Source: Areca catechu
Taxonomy: Eukaryota > Streptophyta > Magnoliopsida > Arecales > Arecaceae
Assembly (NCBI GenBank): GCA_021397845.1
Contig: CM038052.1
Span: forward strand, 133,739,854-133,803,853
Reading direction: 5' to 3'
Length of the DNA stretch: 64,000 bases
The first letter of the stretch is position 1; every line of letters begins with the position of its first letter. Below are positions 42,551 to 53,180 of the stretch, one piece after another. Below the pieces are notes generated by a model that ran no database searches, was not told where the DNA came from, and saw nothing but the letters and a program-made list of their open reading frames with translations. A program made the position numbers and the translations under genes.

Positions 42551-43451
42551 AAGCCAATCGCCTTTATATTTTATACGTATATAATCTAAGTGGTGATCAA
42601 GCTGCTGCTTTGGTAGTACTTTAGTGAATGGATCTGCTATGTTGTTCTTTGTGATACTCATTCGATGACAACATCTTGTCCTTGAACGAGGTGGAAGCAT
42701 CTTAGGATGTGCTTGGCCTTATTATGTGATCTTGGTTCCTTAACTTGCGCAACAGCTCTAGTGTTACCATAATAAAGTGACATGGGATGTTCTATAGCAG
42801 GAACCATGCCCAATTTCGTGATGAATTTTATTCATTCACACAGCTTCCCTTATGGCTTCACTTGCAGCTATGTATTCTGCCTTAGTGACTAAGTCAGCTA
42901 TGTTGGTTGCTTTGTACTCTTCCTACACACTGCACCACCATGTAGGGTGAAGACATACCTTGATATAAATTTTCTATCATCCCCGAATCTGATTGAAAAC
43001 TAGAATCTATATATCCTTCTAGTTTTAACTCTTATCCACCATATATTAGAAAAACATCTTTAGTCCTTCTCAAGTACTTCAGAATGTTTTTCATAGCTTT
43101 TCAATGATCCTCCCCTGGATCAGCCTGGAACCTACTAACAATGCCCAAGAAGTAAGCAACATCAGGCCTGGTACATAACATGGCATACATAACTGATCCA
43201 ATAATTGAAGCATAAGGGATCAAACTCATCTCTATCTCTCTCTCTTCCAGTGTCTTAGGAGGCATCTTCTTGGAGAAATGTTGCCTTGACTCATGGGCAA
43301 GTAACCTTTCTTACTTCCCTCCATGTTCAATCTCTTCAACAATAAGTCAATGTACTTGGATTGGGATATAAGCCCACATCCTCTTAGATCTATCTCTATT
43401 GATCTTTATACCCAGTATATAAGATGCCTCTCCCAATTTCTTCATGGAAAA
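42551..43451 (-). pseudogene. pol: Element F copia RNase H and RT end
   Basis: Sense fragments include the RT tail after YVDD, SDPGEDHxKAMKNIL-like text (43060-43110), LVTKAEYIAASEAIREAV (Glu-bearing RNase H block, about 42840-42900) and NNIADPFTKVLPKQQL (about 42600-42650), the usual C-terminal signature of copia pol. Frameshifts and stops split it into short frames. Confidence 0.82.
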
Positions 43452-44186
43452 CTACTTTGATAGGCAAGACTTGATCGATTGTAACATTGGGATATGATTC
43501 CCAATGATGAGTATGTCATCGACATACAAAACCAAGGAAACAAGGGCACTCCCACTTGTCTTCTTATACGCACATGGCTCATCTACATTCTTGATAAAAC
43601 CAAACCCCTTGATTATTTGATCAAAGTTGATATTCCAACTCCTCGATGCTTGCTTTAGTCCATAAATGGTCTTCCTAAGCTTGCATACTTGGTTTGGTCT
43701 CCCACTTGAGACAAAACCTTTTGGCTGTGTCATACAGACTTCCTCAAGATTTTCATTAAGGAAAGCAGTCTTTACGTCCATTTGCCAGATTTCATAATCA
43801 TGGTATGCTGCTATAGCAAGCAATATCCGAATGGACTTGAGCATGGCTACTGGTGAAAAGGTTTCATCATAGTTAATGCCATATTTTTGTTTAAAACCTT
43901 TTGCCACTAGCCTGGCCTTGTAGGTCTCTACTTGACCATCTGCTCTTATCTTATTCTTAAAGACCGATTTACACCCTATTAGGTTAATTCCTTCAGGTGG
44001 TTCTACCAAGATCCAAATCTGATTGGAATACAGGGAGTCCATTTCAGACTTCATGGCATTTAGCCATTTGTCGGAGTCTTTACACTCGACAGCTTCTGTA
44101 TAGGTCACAGGATCATCATCTTGTATGATACTGGCTTTATTATCATTCCCAATGACAAAGCCATATTTGAGAGGTGCACTTCGCAC
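43452..44186 (-). CDS. pol: Element F copia reverse transcriptase
   Basis: A 244-residue frame, the longest copia frame in the window. Blocks: PVTYTEAVECKDSDKWLNAM, NQIWILVEPPEGINLIGCK, ARLVAKGFKQKYGINYDETF, SIRILLAIAAYHDYEIWQMD, VKTAFLNENLEE (first Asp region), TQPKGFVS, KLRKTIYGLKQASRSWN, then LVSLVLYVDDILIIGN with the catalytic YVDD. It then shifts out of frame before RNase H. The upstream ~35 residues link to the integrase end. Confidence 0.93.
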   Translation of the reverse strand: MRSAPLKYGFVIGNDNKASIIQDDDPVTYTEAVECKDSDKWLNAMKSEMDSLYSNQIWILVEPPEGINLIGCKSVFKNKIRADGQVETYKARLVAKGFKQKYGINYDETFSPVAMLKSIRILLAIAAYHDYEIWQMDVKTAFLNENLEEVCMTQPKGFVSSGRPNQVCKLRKTIYGLKQASRSWNINFDQIIKGFGFIKNVDEPCAYKKTSGSALVSLVLYVDDILIIGNHIPMLQSIKSCLSK

Positions 44187-44228
44187 TCTTTATAACCTAC
44201 GGAGAGGAGGTGTGTGTTGTAGTTGTTC

Positions 44229-44965
44229 CTAAGCCTTAGGAACATTTGGTTGAGGAATTACATCAGGTGTAGGTTGAACTTCTTCAAGTTCAAATATCCT
44301 CTCATTTCTCTTTTCTTGGATAAACTCCTTTTCCAAGAATGTGGCATGCCTACTGACAAAGGCATTTTGCTCAGTGGGATGGTAGAAAAGGTAACCCATA
44401 CCTTCTTTAGGATATCTTACAAACCTACACTTGTTAGCCCTAGCACTTAGCTTATGTCCAAAAATATTCTTGACATAAGTAGGGCAACCCCAAATCTTAA
44501 AATATTTAAGATTTGGCCTTTCCCATTCCATACTTCATATGAAGTGCCCTTAACAGCCTTTGATGGCACTCTGTTTAGTATGTTGGTAGCAGTCTCTAGG
44601 GCATAACCCCAGAAGGATACTGGAAGATCTGTGAAGCACATCATGGACCGTACCATGTCTAACAAGGTTCGGTTCCTCCTTTCTGTTACACAATTTAACT
44701 ATGGCGTATATGGAGGGATCTAGTCAAAGAGAATTCCTTTGTCTTTAAGATGATCGTGAAATTCACTAGACAAGTATTCTCCTCCTCTATCATATTGAAG
44801 GATTTTAATACTATGCCAAGTTTGTTTCTCAACCATACTTTGATACTCTTTGAATTTTTCAAAGGCTTTGGACTTGTGTTTCGTAAGATACACATATCCA
44901 AACCTTGATAAATCATCAGTAAAACTGATAAAATATGAGTATCCTCCTCTATCCTGGGTTGTCAT
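44229..44965 (-). pseudogene. pol: Element F copia integrase core
   Basis: Three overlapping frames. 44720-44965: GGYSYFISFTDDLSRFGYVY (Asp), KAFEKFKEYQSMVEKQ and QYDRGGEYLSSEFHDHLKDK (second Asp in YDRGGEYLS). 44447-44665: MLDMVRSMMCFTDLPVSFWG. 44229-44531: NLKYFKIWGCPTYVKNIFGH, the conserved C-terminal GCPAYV block. The catalytic Glu lies in the gap (about 44670-44720), where the frames break. Confidence 0.88.
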
Positions 44966-44999
44966 AGGAATACATAAATCTGTGTACTAGACCTAACAA

Positions 45000-45945
45000 C
45001 TCAGTTGCCTTATCTCCATGTTTAGTGAATGGAGATTTTTTCATTTACCCATGAGACAGGACTCACAAGTTGCTAATGATTCATGACCAAAAGGTTCAAA
45101 AAATTTTCTTTGTACAACTTGTTTATCCTAGACTCACTGATATGACCCAAATGGCAATGCCAGAGATACGTGATATTTATATCACCTCTTTTCTCTTCTT
45201 GTTTTCAACAAGCATAACTTCATCATTAAGTGATAGAATCAAAAGACCATTAACAAATGTACCACAACCAAAGAACTTCTTTGAAAAGAAGACTGAGCAC
45301 CCATGGCTCAAAATATTTATTTCACAACCTTATTTCAATAACAAAAATATAAAAATTATATTCTTTATAATGTTGGGTACGTAGTAACAATCTTTTAATT
45401 CAAGAATATTACCCGATAGCAACAACATCAGATAGGTTCCAACAACTTCAGCATGAATGGGATTACAACTCGTGCCAAACATCTCGAAGTCACCCTTTTT
45501 CAAGCTTCTGGTTCTCTGTAACCCCTGCAATGACTTGCAGATATGAGACCTACATGCGGTATCCAATATCCATGTATCAGAAGATGAAGAACTTAATGAT
45601 AAGTTTGTTTGTATCATGTAAAAAATTTTCAATGCATCACCAGCATCCTGCTTCTAAATTGCAAGATATAACTTGCAATTTTTTTTCCAGTGCCCTTGCT
45701 TTCCACAGTGATAGCAAGTTCCATCAGCAGAGGGCTTCCTTGCCTTTTTCCTTTTTTGGAAGCTACTCTTAGGGTTCCTATTTCTTTTTGAACCCTTCTT
45801 ATTAGCATCCTCTCCTACTAGATTTAGATCAAGAGTATGAAGGATATAGGCAATTTTTTTTCGAAGCTAATATAATTCTTAGGTTCCTCAACCAATCTAC
45901 ATAATTCAGATCAGTCAACTTATTGGCATCCAAGATGCCTCGCAG
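45000..45945 (-). pseudogene. Element F protease and gag remnants with zinc knuckle
   Basis: 45330-45632 carries the protease DTWILDTACRSHIC (family DTGCxSHIC, Gly changed to Ala and the following Cys shifted) and a pre-integrase start YYVPNIIKNII. At about 45680-45740 the knuckle reads CYHCGKQGHWKKNC after a Lys/Arg-rich stretch. At about 45850-45945 the gag N-terminus ANKLTDLNYVDWLRNLRIIL is visible. The capsid core between them is missing, an internal deletion. Confidence 0.83.
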
Positions 45946-47355
45946 TTAAAGAATAAAAGCCATAATGCAATAATTATAGTAAGTAAAGAATAACTATAGC
46001 AGACCACTCATGATGATATTCGCAATTAGACAAGGACCTTTGCATCTAATTATGTCTTCCACTATTTTCTATTAAATACCATAACCCTCAACTATGGTAA
46101 GCGGGAAACCCTCCCAGGGCTTCCTTAGTGGGGTTGAGATCCCAATTCCTTATAAATGCCTTATGTGTATACAACAAACACTTATAGTTCAAGGGTAGGA
46201 AATGACCCTTTCCAATTGCATCCCTTACAATTCTTAACTTAATTTTTCCTCTAAGACACTTATAGCCTTATGTGTGCACAACAAACCATAATGTCTTACT
46301 TTAGTCGGACCCTTCATTTCCAATATAGCCATGATTGAATAATGTTGCCCTTGTGTGTACACAACAAAGCAACATTATTAGTCATGCTATAAAGCACTAA
46401 GTGCACCAAGACAAATTTTATACTAAATGCTAGAGCAGGCCTTGTGTGTACACAACAAACCTACTATAATGTTGACATAAATTTGGCTTAGCATGAAGGA
46501 AGGCAATGTATAGTGTGCTTAATCACTTAGCATTTCCAATTTAGGATTTAGATATGACCAAATTGACCAGGTAAGTGGAAGGATGAGGAGGTCCCCCCGT
46601 TGATTTCCTTAGATACCAATTAAATTGGCCAGGTAAGTCAGTGAAACCAATTAAAAACTCATTCCCTTTACCTTCCCAGAACCACTTACCTAGACACCAA
46701 TTGGCTGATCATATCCTAATTGGATTTGCATCATGATTAACATACTCTATGACTAAATATGATTTTTATGAGGGCTTTAATAGTCTCTAATATATCCTAA
46801 TATAGACTTAATCATGTCAACCTAACATTCATGACATCATAAAATATAACATTCGTGACATCATAGTGTACTCATAACCATACACATATGACATGAAATT
46901 CATTCCATCATTCGAGCATATTAACCCTAATATGCATACCATAAGCATGATTGTAATATGAATCCGTTCACCTCACTTGTTCATGGGATATGGCCACAGC
47001 GGCACCCCTACATGCCATAGGAGACCCCATTGAATTGAAAAATAGGGCTATGAAATCCTAATTAACTCTTTTGACCAGACGGCCATGGTGACTAACTCAA
47101 TTCGAAGCAATTACTAGGATATAACACATTTCAATATGTGATCGAGCTAATCATGCATAGAATCATATAATTATTCAATAGCATGAACCATGCTTGATAA
47201 TATGCACTATCATATGCTTTCAATAGTAAGCATCATACTATGATTTATATATATGATCGTATTATCCTTCAATATATAATTGAAGCCTATTTAGTGGCAT
47301 ACATCAAATATGATTCCCATATAATTAATTGACCATTAATTGAATGAATTAAGAG
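45946..47355 (-). promoter_or_regulatory. Element F leader: module 1 (46991-47090), module 2 (46557-46704), palindromic motif array (46158-46460)
   Basis: A 1.4-kb leader without a gene. Sense order after the PBS: module 1 (CACCATGGCCGTCTGGTC ... GGGGTCTCCTATGGC, TGTAGGGGTGCCGCTGTGG); module 2 (CCAATTGGTGTCTAGG, TAAGTGG ... CTTACCTGGCCAATTT, ATTGGTATCTAAGG ... CCACTTACCTGGTCAATT). Its outer stem is AGGTAAGTGG with CCACTTACCT, ten perfect pairs. Then four copies of a ~21-base motif around TGTGTACACA at plus 46158, 46265, 46346 and 46440. The copy at 46340-46380 is flanked by AATAATGTTGC and GCAACATTATT, an 11-base inverted repeat. Confidence 0.72.
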
Positions 47356-47372
47356 GGCTCTGATACCACTAT
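47356..47372 (-). other. Element F primer-binding site (tRNA-iMet)
   Basis: In sense: ATAGTGGTATCAGAGCC; the 13-base core is a full match to the initiator tRNA-Met complement, four bases after the LTR. Confidence 0.93.
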
Positions 47373-49947
47373 TGGGTTTCTAGGATTTCGATGGCACAGC
47401 AGAACAATGGATTTCAAAATATTTTTTCTTTGAAACTCCAAACGACTTGAAACCCTAAGCACAAGATCCCTTATGTCATTACAATTAATAAGTCATTCAA
47501 TTAGGGTTTAGAAAAATACTTAGAATGCTAATTCCTTCTTCTTTTCACTAGGCACACAAGTGCATGCCCTCCAGAGGTGATCCATATAAGAATGGAACCT
47601 AGGATGCACTCCTTAGTAGGTTGCTTAAATCACTAGGACTCTTTTGACGGCTTTTCTTTCTTTATCAGCCTCTCCTTCCTTGCTCAGACCCTTGCCCTCT
47701 AGTAGAGCACTCTGAGCCCTTTCCAAAACTCTCTTCACTTTTACTTACACTTCCTAATTCACTTCCTAAAACCCTTGACTTAAAATGAAGAAGTACTTGT
47801 CTTAAGATAAGACAAGGGAGCAAGAGATAAAAGGAGAGTGTGGTAAAGTGTGAGTGTAGGAATGCAGGAAAGAAAGGATTTATGATACCATCAGCCTAAA
47901 CACCTATGGCCATTTATAGGAGAGGGGGAGGCACCAAATAAGCCCTATCATCAGCCTTTGATCTGTCCAAACATAGATCAAATAAGACTCTTCACTAAGA
48001 AAAAGTCTTCTCATGAAAGGTCAAGACCATTCATGCGCCAAAAGCCTTATATCCCTTTGTCTGGATAATGTGGCCCACTAATCCTCATGCCATGTGGAAT
48101 GTAACTGGCAGGGAGGTTGCTTACATGGCATGGAATAAAGTGACATTTCGAGGAGTCAAGTTCTTTCATTGTGAAGGACTCTTAGATTTTAAATGTTGCA
48201 GTAACCAAGTAAAGGGACGCAACCCTTAACTTAGCATGCCAACTTGCTTCACCGCCAAAGCTTTCTTCCATCAGTAATAAGCCAACATAATCAGACACTA
48301 GATGAGGCAAGGGATGCCTTGTTCTATGTGGAAGCCAAGTCCCCAAAGCAGAAGGACTCTAGGTCCTTTTCTGTGCACCAATAGCGAAGAGTCGCTACTC
48401 TTCACTTGTCGATCAACTTTCTCCATGCCATATGCTACCTTTGACCAGTCAAAGTATATCCAATATGGTGTCAAATGAAAGGGATCAAATATACTTTACC
48501 ACTATATAATTGATTATCAAGCAAAAGGACTCTTGGTTTTTTCTGTGCCCTTTTAATTATCAACCACTTCTTTTGTCACCAAGAGTCCCATGCCCTTGGG
48601 ACTCTTGGTATTTGGCACATAAAAGCCATGAGAAATATCAGATAAATTAGATAAATTTGTCCCCTTAAGGAATCAACCCAATTTAAATCTCCAATAAATT
48701 GGTTAGTCCATTTAGCAACCTTTTAGACCCAATTCAATTGGGTTAGGAGTTTAAGTCAGCCTACACATGCTAGTGTGCATTCTAGCTAACCAATTAGGAT
48801 CCCAAGACCCTAATTAAATGTTAATTGACTTCTTAGGTCAACTCCCTAATGTGTGTAACCCTTTGAATTCCACATCTAGCTAGCGGTAGGTCTAGGTCCA
48901 AGCCAATTTGATCCAACCAGACCCGATTGACCAAAATAGGTCAAATTGAGCTGACCTAAGTTGCCAATTCGAACAAGCTTTCGAATTGACTCATGAATTC
49001 AATCGAATTGATTCATGAAAACCTACAAGACATGATTAACATCTTGTAATGTAGCATGCCTACCTGGAAGATGACGAAATTGATGGAAGGTACCAAAATA
49101 CCCTTCAGCAAAATGTTACCGTGCAATTCAATCCTTCAATTTCTTTGTATCCCAACTAAGTGATGGGCATGGATAAATATCAAACCCTAGCACTTGATGA
49201 TTTTGAATCTCAATTCGATAATGAAGACTCGATCGATGAAAGATTAGAAACCCTGTCTAATCTCATCCTGCTTTGATCAAAGACTTCTTGAGTCATCATT
49301 CGAAAAGATCACACAGGATAACTCTCCTCTTACTAGGAATGATCGATTCCTTGTTGACCTACTCATTACCTTCATACACAATCCACCAAATCCAGAAACA
49401 ACCCGTATATGACTTAATTTCTTTGAGTGAGTATGCACCAAACATGGGTTCATGTGCACAAGATACTATGGTAGTCACAGGTCTAAGGATCACATGCACA
49501 ACTCCCATTAAGAGAACATTCTTTTGAAAAGTAAGTAAGACTTCCATTTGATATTCTCTTGTCTGATTAGTTCAGTTGACTCATAACCTAATAAGCATCC
49601 ACATCCTTCTATTAGTGTCTCTACATAAGTGGTTGCGAGACCAACCACCCTCTCCATCGGGTATATATAGGATGTTCTAGTATTTCCAGATTCATCGATC
49701 ACCGAATTGATTATCCAACGACTAGGAACATTTTAGATTAGGATTTATAGGAACTTAGGTCTTACCATTATGATCTCCATCAAAATCCTAATTCTATTGC
49801 CCTAGCCTATGCCCCATCATAATCTTGATAAGATGCAACAGTATGATGAATCAAAAGATGCCTTTTATGATAAATAATATCATACATGAGTGGGAAGATC
49901 ATGAAAATGTCGTTACAATGATTGGCTTTTAGGGCTCCATTCATTCA
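47373..49947 (-). repeat. Element F 5' LTR
   Basis: A 2575-bp LTR, sense start at 49947 (TGAATGAATGGAGCCC) and end at 47373 (CTAGAAACCCA). A sense TATA-like CTATAAATGGCC is at plus 47908-47919. It contains the uninterrupted site for E at 48354-48375. Confidence 0.92.
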
Positions 49948-50514
49948 GTAAAGTCTATCCTTAAGTATTTGTGAAATACTAAAGATCGATATCTAATTTA
50001 TGGATAACTTGACTTAAAACTTGTGGGGTATATTGATTCCAATTTTCAGTTAGGTAGAGATGACAGCAAGAGTATATTTGGATTTGTGTTTATCCTGAAT
50101 GGAGGAGTTATCTACTAGAAAAGTTTCAAGCAGCATATAATGGCAGACTCAGTATGCGAAGCAGAGTACATTATAGCATTAGATGCCGTTAAAGGAGGCT
50201 ATGTTGTTGTTGAAGTTCCTAGACGAGTTGGGAGTGGCACCTTCCCTGGATGGTCCTATTCAAGTGTATTGTGACAGCACTGGAGCCATTGCTCAAGCCA
50301 AAAAGCCAAAGTTCCATCAGTATACCAAGCACATTCTGCATATTACATCTTGTACGAGAGATCATAAAATGAGGTGACATCAACTTATGAAAATCGATGG
50401 AAAGGAGAATCTCGTGATGCCTTCATTAAAGCTATTGGAATTCAAGGGTTCAACGATTGTAAATGGAAGATGAGAATACGATTATATTCTGATTGGCTTT
50501 AGTCCAAGTGAGAT
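49948..50514 (+). pseudogene. pol: Element G RNase H and PPT
   Basis: Continues the frame cut at 37301: SILKYL then NTKDRYLIYG, FQLGRDDSKSIFGFVFILNG, MADSVCEAEYIIALDAVKEA, LLKFLDELGVAPSLDGPIQV, YCDSTGAIAQAKKPKFHQYT and KHIL, ending VDAFIKAIGI-like text and a stop near 50502. These are the copia RNase H blocks with the Glu (CEAEY) and Asp (YCDSTGAI) in place. The PPT GTCCAAGTGAGAT precedes the LTR at 50502-50514. Confidence 0.9.
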
Positions 50515-52300
50515 TGTTGGGGAAATGTATTTCAAAGCCAATTATCTAGCATATAGATAGTTGAACTATTGTTGTAATTATATATGAATATATTAAATAA
50601 AATATTTATTTTAGTTGTTCATCATATTTTACATCTCCTGTAATGAACTCTTGTGTGATGAAGTCCTAAGGACTACTTTGATGTGAATATAGAGGATATA
50701 TCATCTAGTCCTTAAATTTGTTCATGACCAAATGATACATTATCACGGGATGATTGTGTATCAAGTGTAGGTCATTGTATGTTGTATCAAGCATAGGTCG
50801 TTGTATGTCATAGTCATTGGTTGTCCTCTTAACCAAGGAGTGTAGAGACACTGGTACGGCATGCAAGTATTGTGTATGATACTTCACTGGACATGACTAT
50901 CTACAAAACATTCTTTCTGCCAAAGAGTAGTTTATATTAGGATATGGATATAAGTGTTCCTCTGACTTGAGATCAACATGGTAGCTTGCAAGCAACTCAC
51001 TATGCTTAGGTCCCGAACTACTCGGATTTCTAATCCGGTGATGAAAGATTGCTGGGTACAGTCAAGTACATGTGTAGCAATAGTTAGATCTAGATGAGAT
51101 TAACCCCTCCAAAAGAGTTTGGAGTGAATGACTCATTATGTCTTAATTGAGTAAAACCTTGGCCAGGGTAGTCCTTGTAAGCAGTTACATGGATTTTGAG
51201 TTTAAGACATTGTGAAGGACTATTCTAGGGTTGGGTATTTAAACCCTAAGTCATCTAGAGCATTGAGGATTAAAGGAATGTATTATATGATTATCATATC
51301 CATTTGATTCATGATAGTTGCTCTGCAACCTTCGACCTATCTTTACATCGGGTGTCATTGCTAGATGGCGACTTTGACTGGCACTGAAAGTATTTCAGTA
51401 CTACTGGTTTAGTGTTTGAACCTATGGAGTCTCACACCATAGGTTTTTCTGATTGACCTAATGGCTATTGAATGATTGGGAATTATTTTTGGACTCTTTG
51501 GATAATTTGATTGTCCATCTACATTTCGAAGTTGACTAAAGTTATGAGTCGACTCAGTTGTAGGGACTTGATGATTTGTCAAATATTGACACATCATGTT
51601 ACAAATATTGTGATAAAGGTTATAATTACTAAATATTGGTAATCATATGGAGGGTTAGTGGCAATGTGATTGCTTGATTAACTTAATTTGATTGAGCAAT
51701 TTAGTTTATGTCAAACCGAATGTGATTTGTTTTGGGCTCGGGTTAGGTCCAATTATTGCATCCCATTTCAAATTTAAGTTTGAATTATGAATTCAAATTT
51801 TGATTTAAGTCTTAAATTCAGAATTTAGGTTGAATTTAAAAGGATGTAACTCCCATGGGTTTAAATGTTTTGTAACCCCCCCATAACTTATGAAACTCTC
51901 CCCTTTCTTCTCCCCCCACTTACAGCTACATATGGGGCTTAATAAGGATGTGAAGGTGAGTGATTTCTAAAGTTTTTGCTAGAAAGTCATTAAAAAGGAG
52001 AGGAAAAAGGAAAAAGAAATAAGAAAGCTTAAAACCTTTGTGTGGGGAAGAAAGGTTTGGATTTGGATGTGTGCTGCCTAGTGTTCTAGGTTTGGAAAGA
52101 GTGTCTTGGGAAGGATTCTTAAGTGCACTTCCAGCATCCTCCATAGTGCTTCTTCATCTTCTTAAGCATCCCAAAGAAGAAGAAGAAGAAGAGTCCATAA
52201 GCCAATTTGTTTCGACGAAGCTAGCACTTCAAAGGAAGAAGGTCAAGGAAGAACTCCGGTGTGGATTACCTATAGAGGCCGAACACATGTGCGGCTTCCA
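50515..52300 (+). repeat. Element G 3' LTR, truncated at its 3' end
   Basis: Begins TGTTGGGGAAATGTATTTC. It follows the 5' LTR to about position 1765 (GTGCGGCTTCCAG at 31992 and 52291) and then stops; the last ~310 bases are missing and minus-strand Tat RT sequence follows. A ~27-base tandem duplication (GTATCAAGTGTAGGTC and GTATCAAGCATAGGTC) at 50758-50800 is not in the 5' LTR. Confidence 0.88.
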
Positions 52301-52304
52301 GAGC

Positions 52305-53180
52305 GATTGATACACAATCATGGTCAGATTTAGCTTCATCCAATGATGTGCAGAGTGTCAAAGGATTCCTCTAGATCTTTGAAATGATTGGCTTTTTGGA
52401 GGCTATTTACGATCATATCATCGACATATGCCTCCATGTTCTTCCTAAGTTGCTTTTCCAATACCTTGTTGATCAACCTTTGAAAGCTTGCCTCGATGTT
52501 TTTCAGTCTGAATGGCATTACTTTGTAACAGTAGTTACCCTTCTCTATTATAAATGCTATCTTCTCCTCATCATCGGGATCCATTCATATCTGATTGTAT
52601 CTAAAAAAAGCATCCATGAAACTCAATAGCTGGTGACTAGTAGTGGCCTCGACTGGTTGGTATATCTTTGATAGAGGAAAGCTATCTTTTGGGCAAGCCT
52701 TTTTAAGATCAGTATAGTCGATGCAAATTCTCCATTTGCCATTAGCCTTCTTCACCATTATGATATTGGCTAGCGATTCGGGATAGTATATTTTTTTTAT
52801 GAATCCAGCATTAAGAAGTTTATTTAGCTCTTCATCGATCATCTTCTGTCTCTCTAGCATGAGTTTATATTGTTTTGATGGATAGGCTTGTGATCAGGGG
52901 CAACTTCCAATTGATGGGTGAAGACTTCGGCTGGGATTCAAGGCATATCCGAAGCCGACTTGGCAAAGACATCAGCATTGCTCCATAGAAAGTGGGTCAA
53001 CCTTGAATAATTTCTTTGTCGAGCAGACTTCTGATCTGCACAACTTTCGTTGGGTCATCTTCGGCAGTGGTATGGAAATAGTCTTTTCCATAGGTTCTCT
53101 GCATTCCTCCATCTGATTGCTTGGATCCAATTATTCCAACATCATGGGATCGGTTGATTGTTTGTCTTGTATCATCAGAC
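52305..53180 (-). pseudogene. pol: Element H (Tat) reverse transcriptase, first half
   Basis: Frame 52997-53182 ends the linker with YFHTTAEDDPTKVVQIRSLL; frame 52585-52860 holds RQKMIDEELNKLLNAGFIKK, YPESLANIIMVKKANGKWRI, CIDYTDLKKACPKDSFPLSK and LLSFMDAFFRYNQI (catalytic Asp in MDAF). Frame 52336-52584 continues DDEEKIAFIIEKGNYCYKVM, PFRLKNIEASFQRLINKVLE, AYVDDMIV (YVDD) and KDLEESFDTL. Soon after, homology stops at the G junction. The TDLxKACPKDSFPL wording is typical of Tat/Athila-type gypsy. Confidence 0.9.

Larger units (their letters stand above)
37304..49947 (-). mobile_element. Element F: minus-strand Ty1/copia element with very long LTRs, interrupted by E
   Basis: 3' LTR 37304-42533 (2557 bp after removing E), RNase H, RT, integrase, protease, gag scraps, a 1.4-kb leader with both modules, PBS and 5' LTR 47373-49947 (2575 bp). 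It splits G's RNase H. A probable TSD is GTAAA at 37297-37301 and 49948-49952, with two extra T next to the left LTR end. RT is still open over 245 codons. The gag core is deleted between about 45850 and 45820. K at 59036 is of the same family. Confidence 0.92.
30241..52300 (+). mobile_element. Element G: plus-strand Angela/Tork-like Ty1/copia element, split by F, 3' LTR truncated
   Basis: 5' LTR 30241-32317, PBS, leader with both modules, gag, protease, integrase, RT and RNase H (cut at 37301 by F and resumed at 49948), PPT and a 3' LTR from 50515 that breaks off near 52300. The order protease-integrase-RT is that of Pseudoviridae. Frameshifts and stops are frequent. It inserted in H's pol between integrase (left) and RT (right). 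Its left flank is GATTA; the right TSD was lost with a deletion. J belongs to the same family in opposite orientation. Confidence 0.92.
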
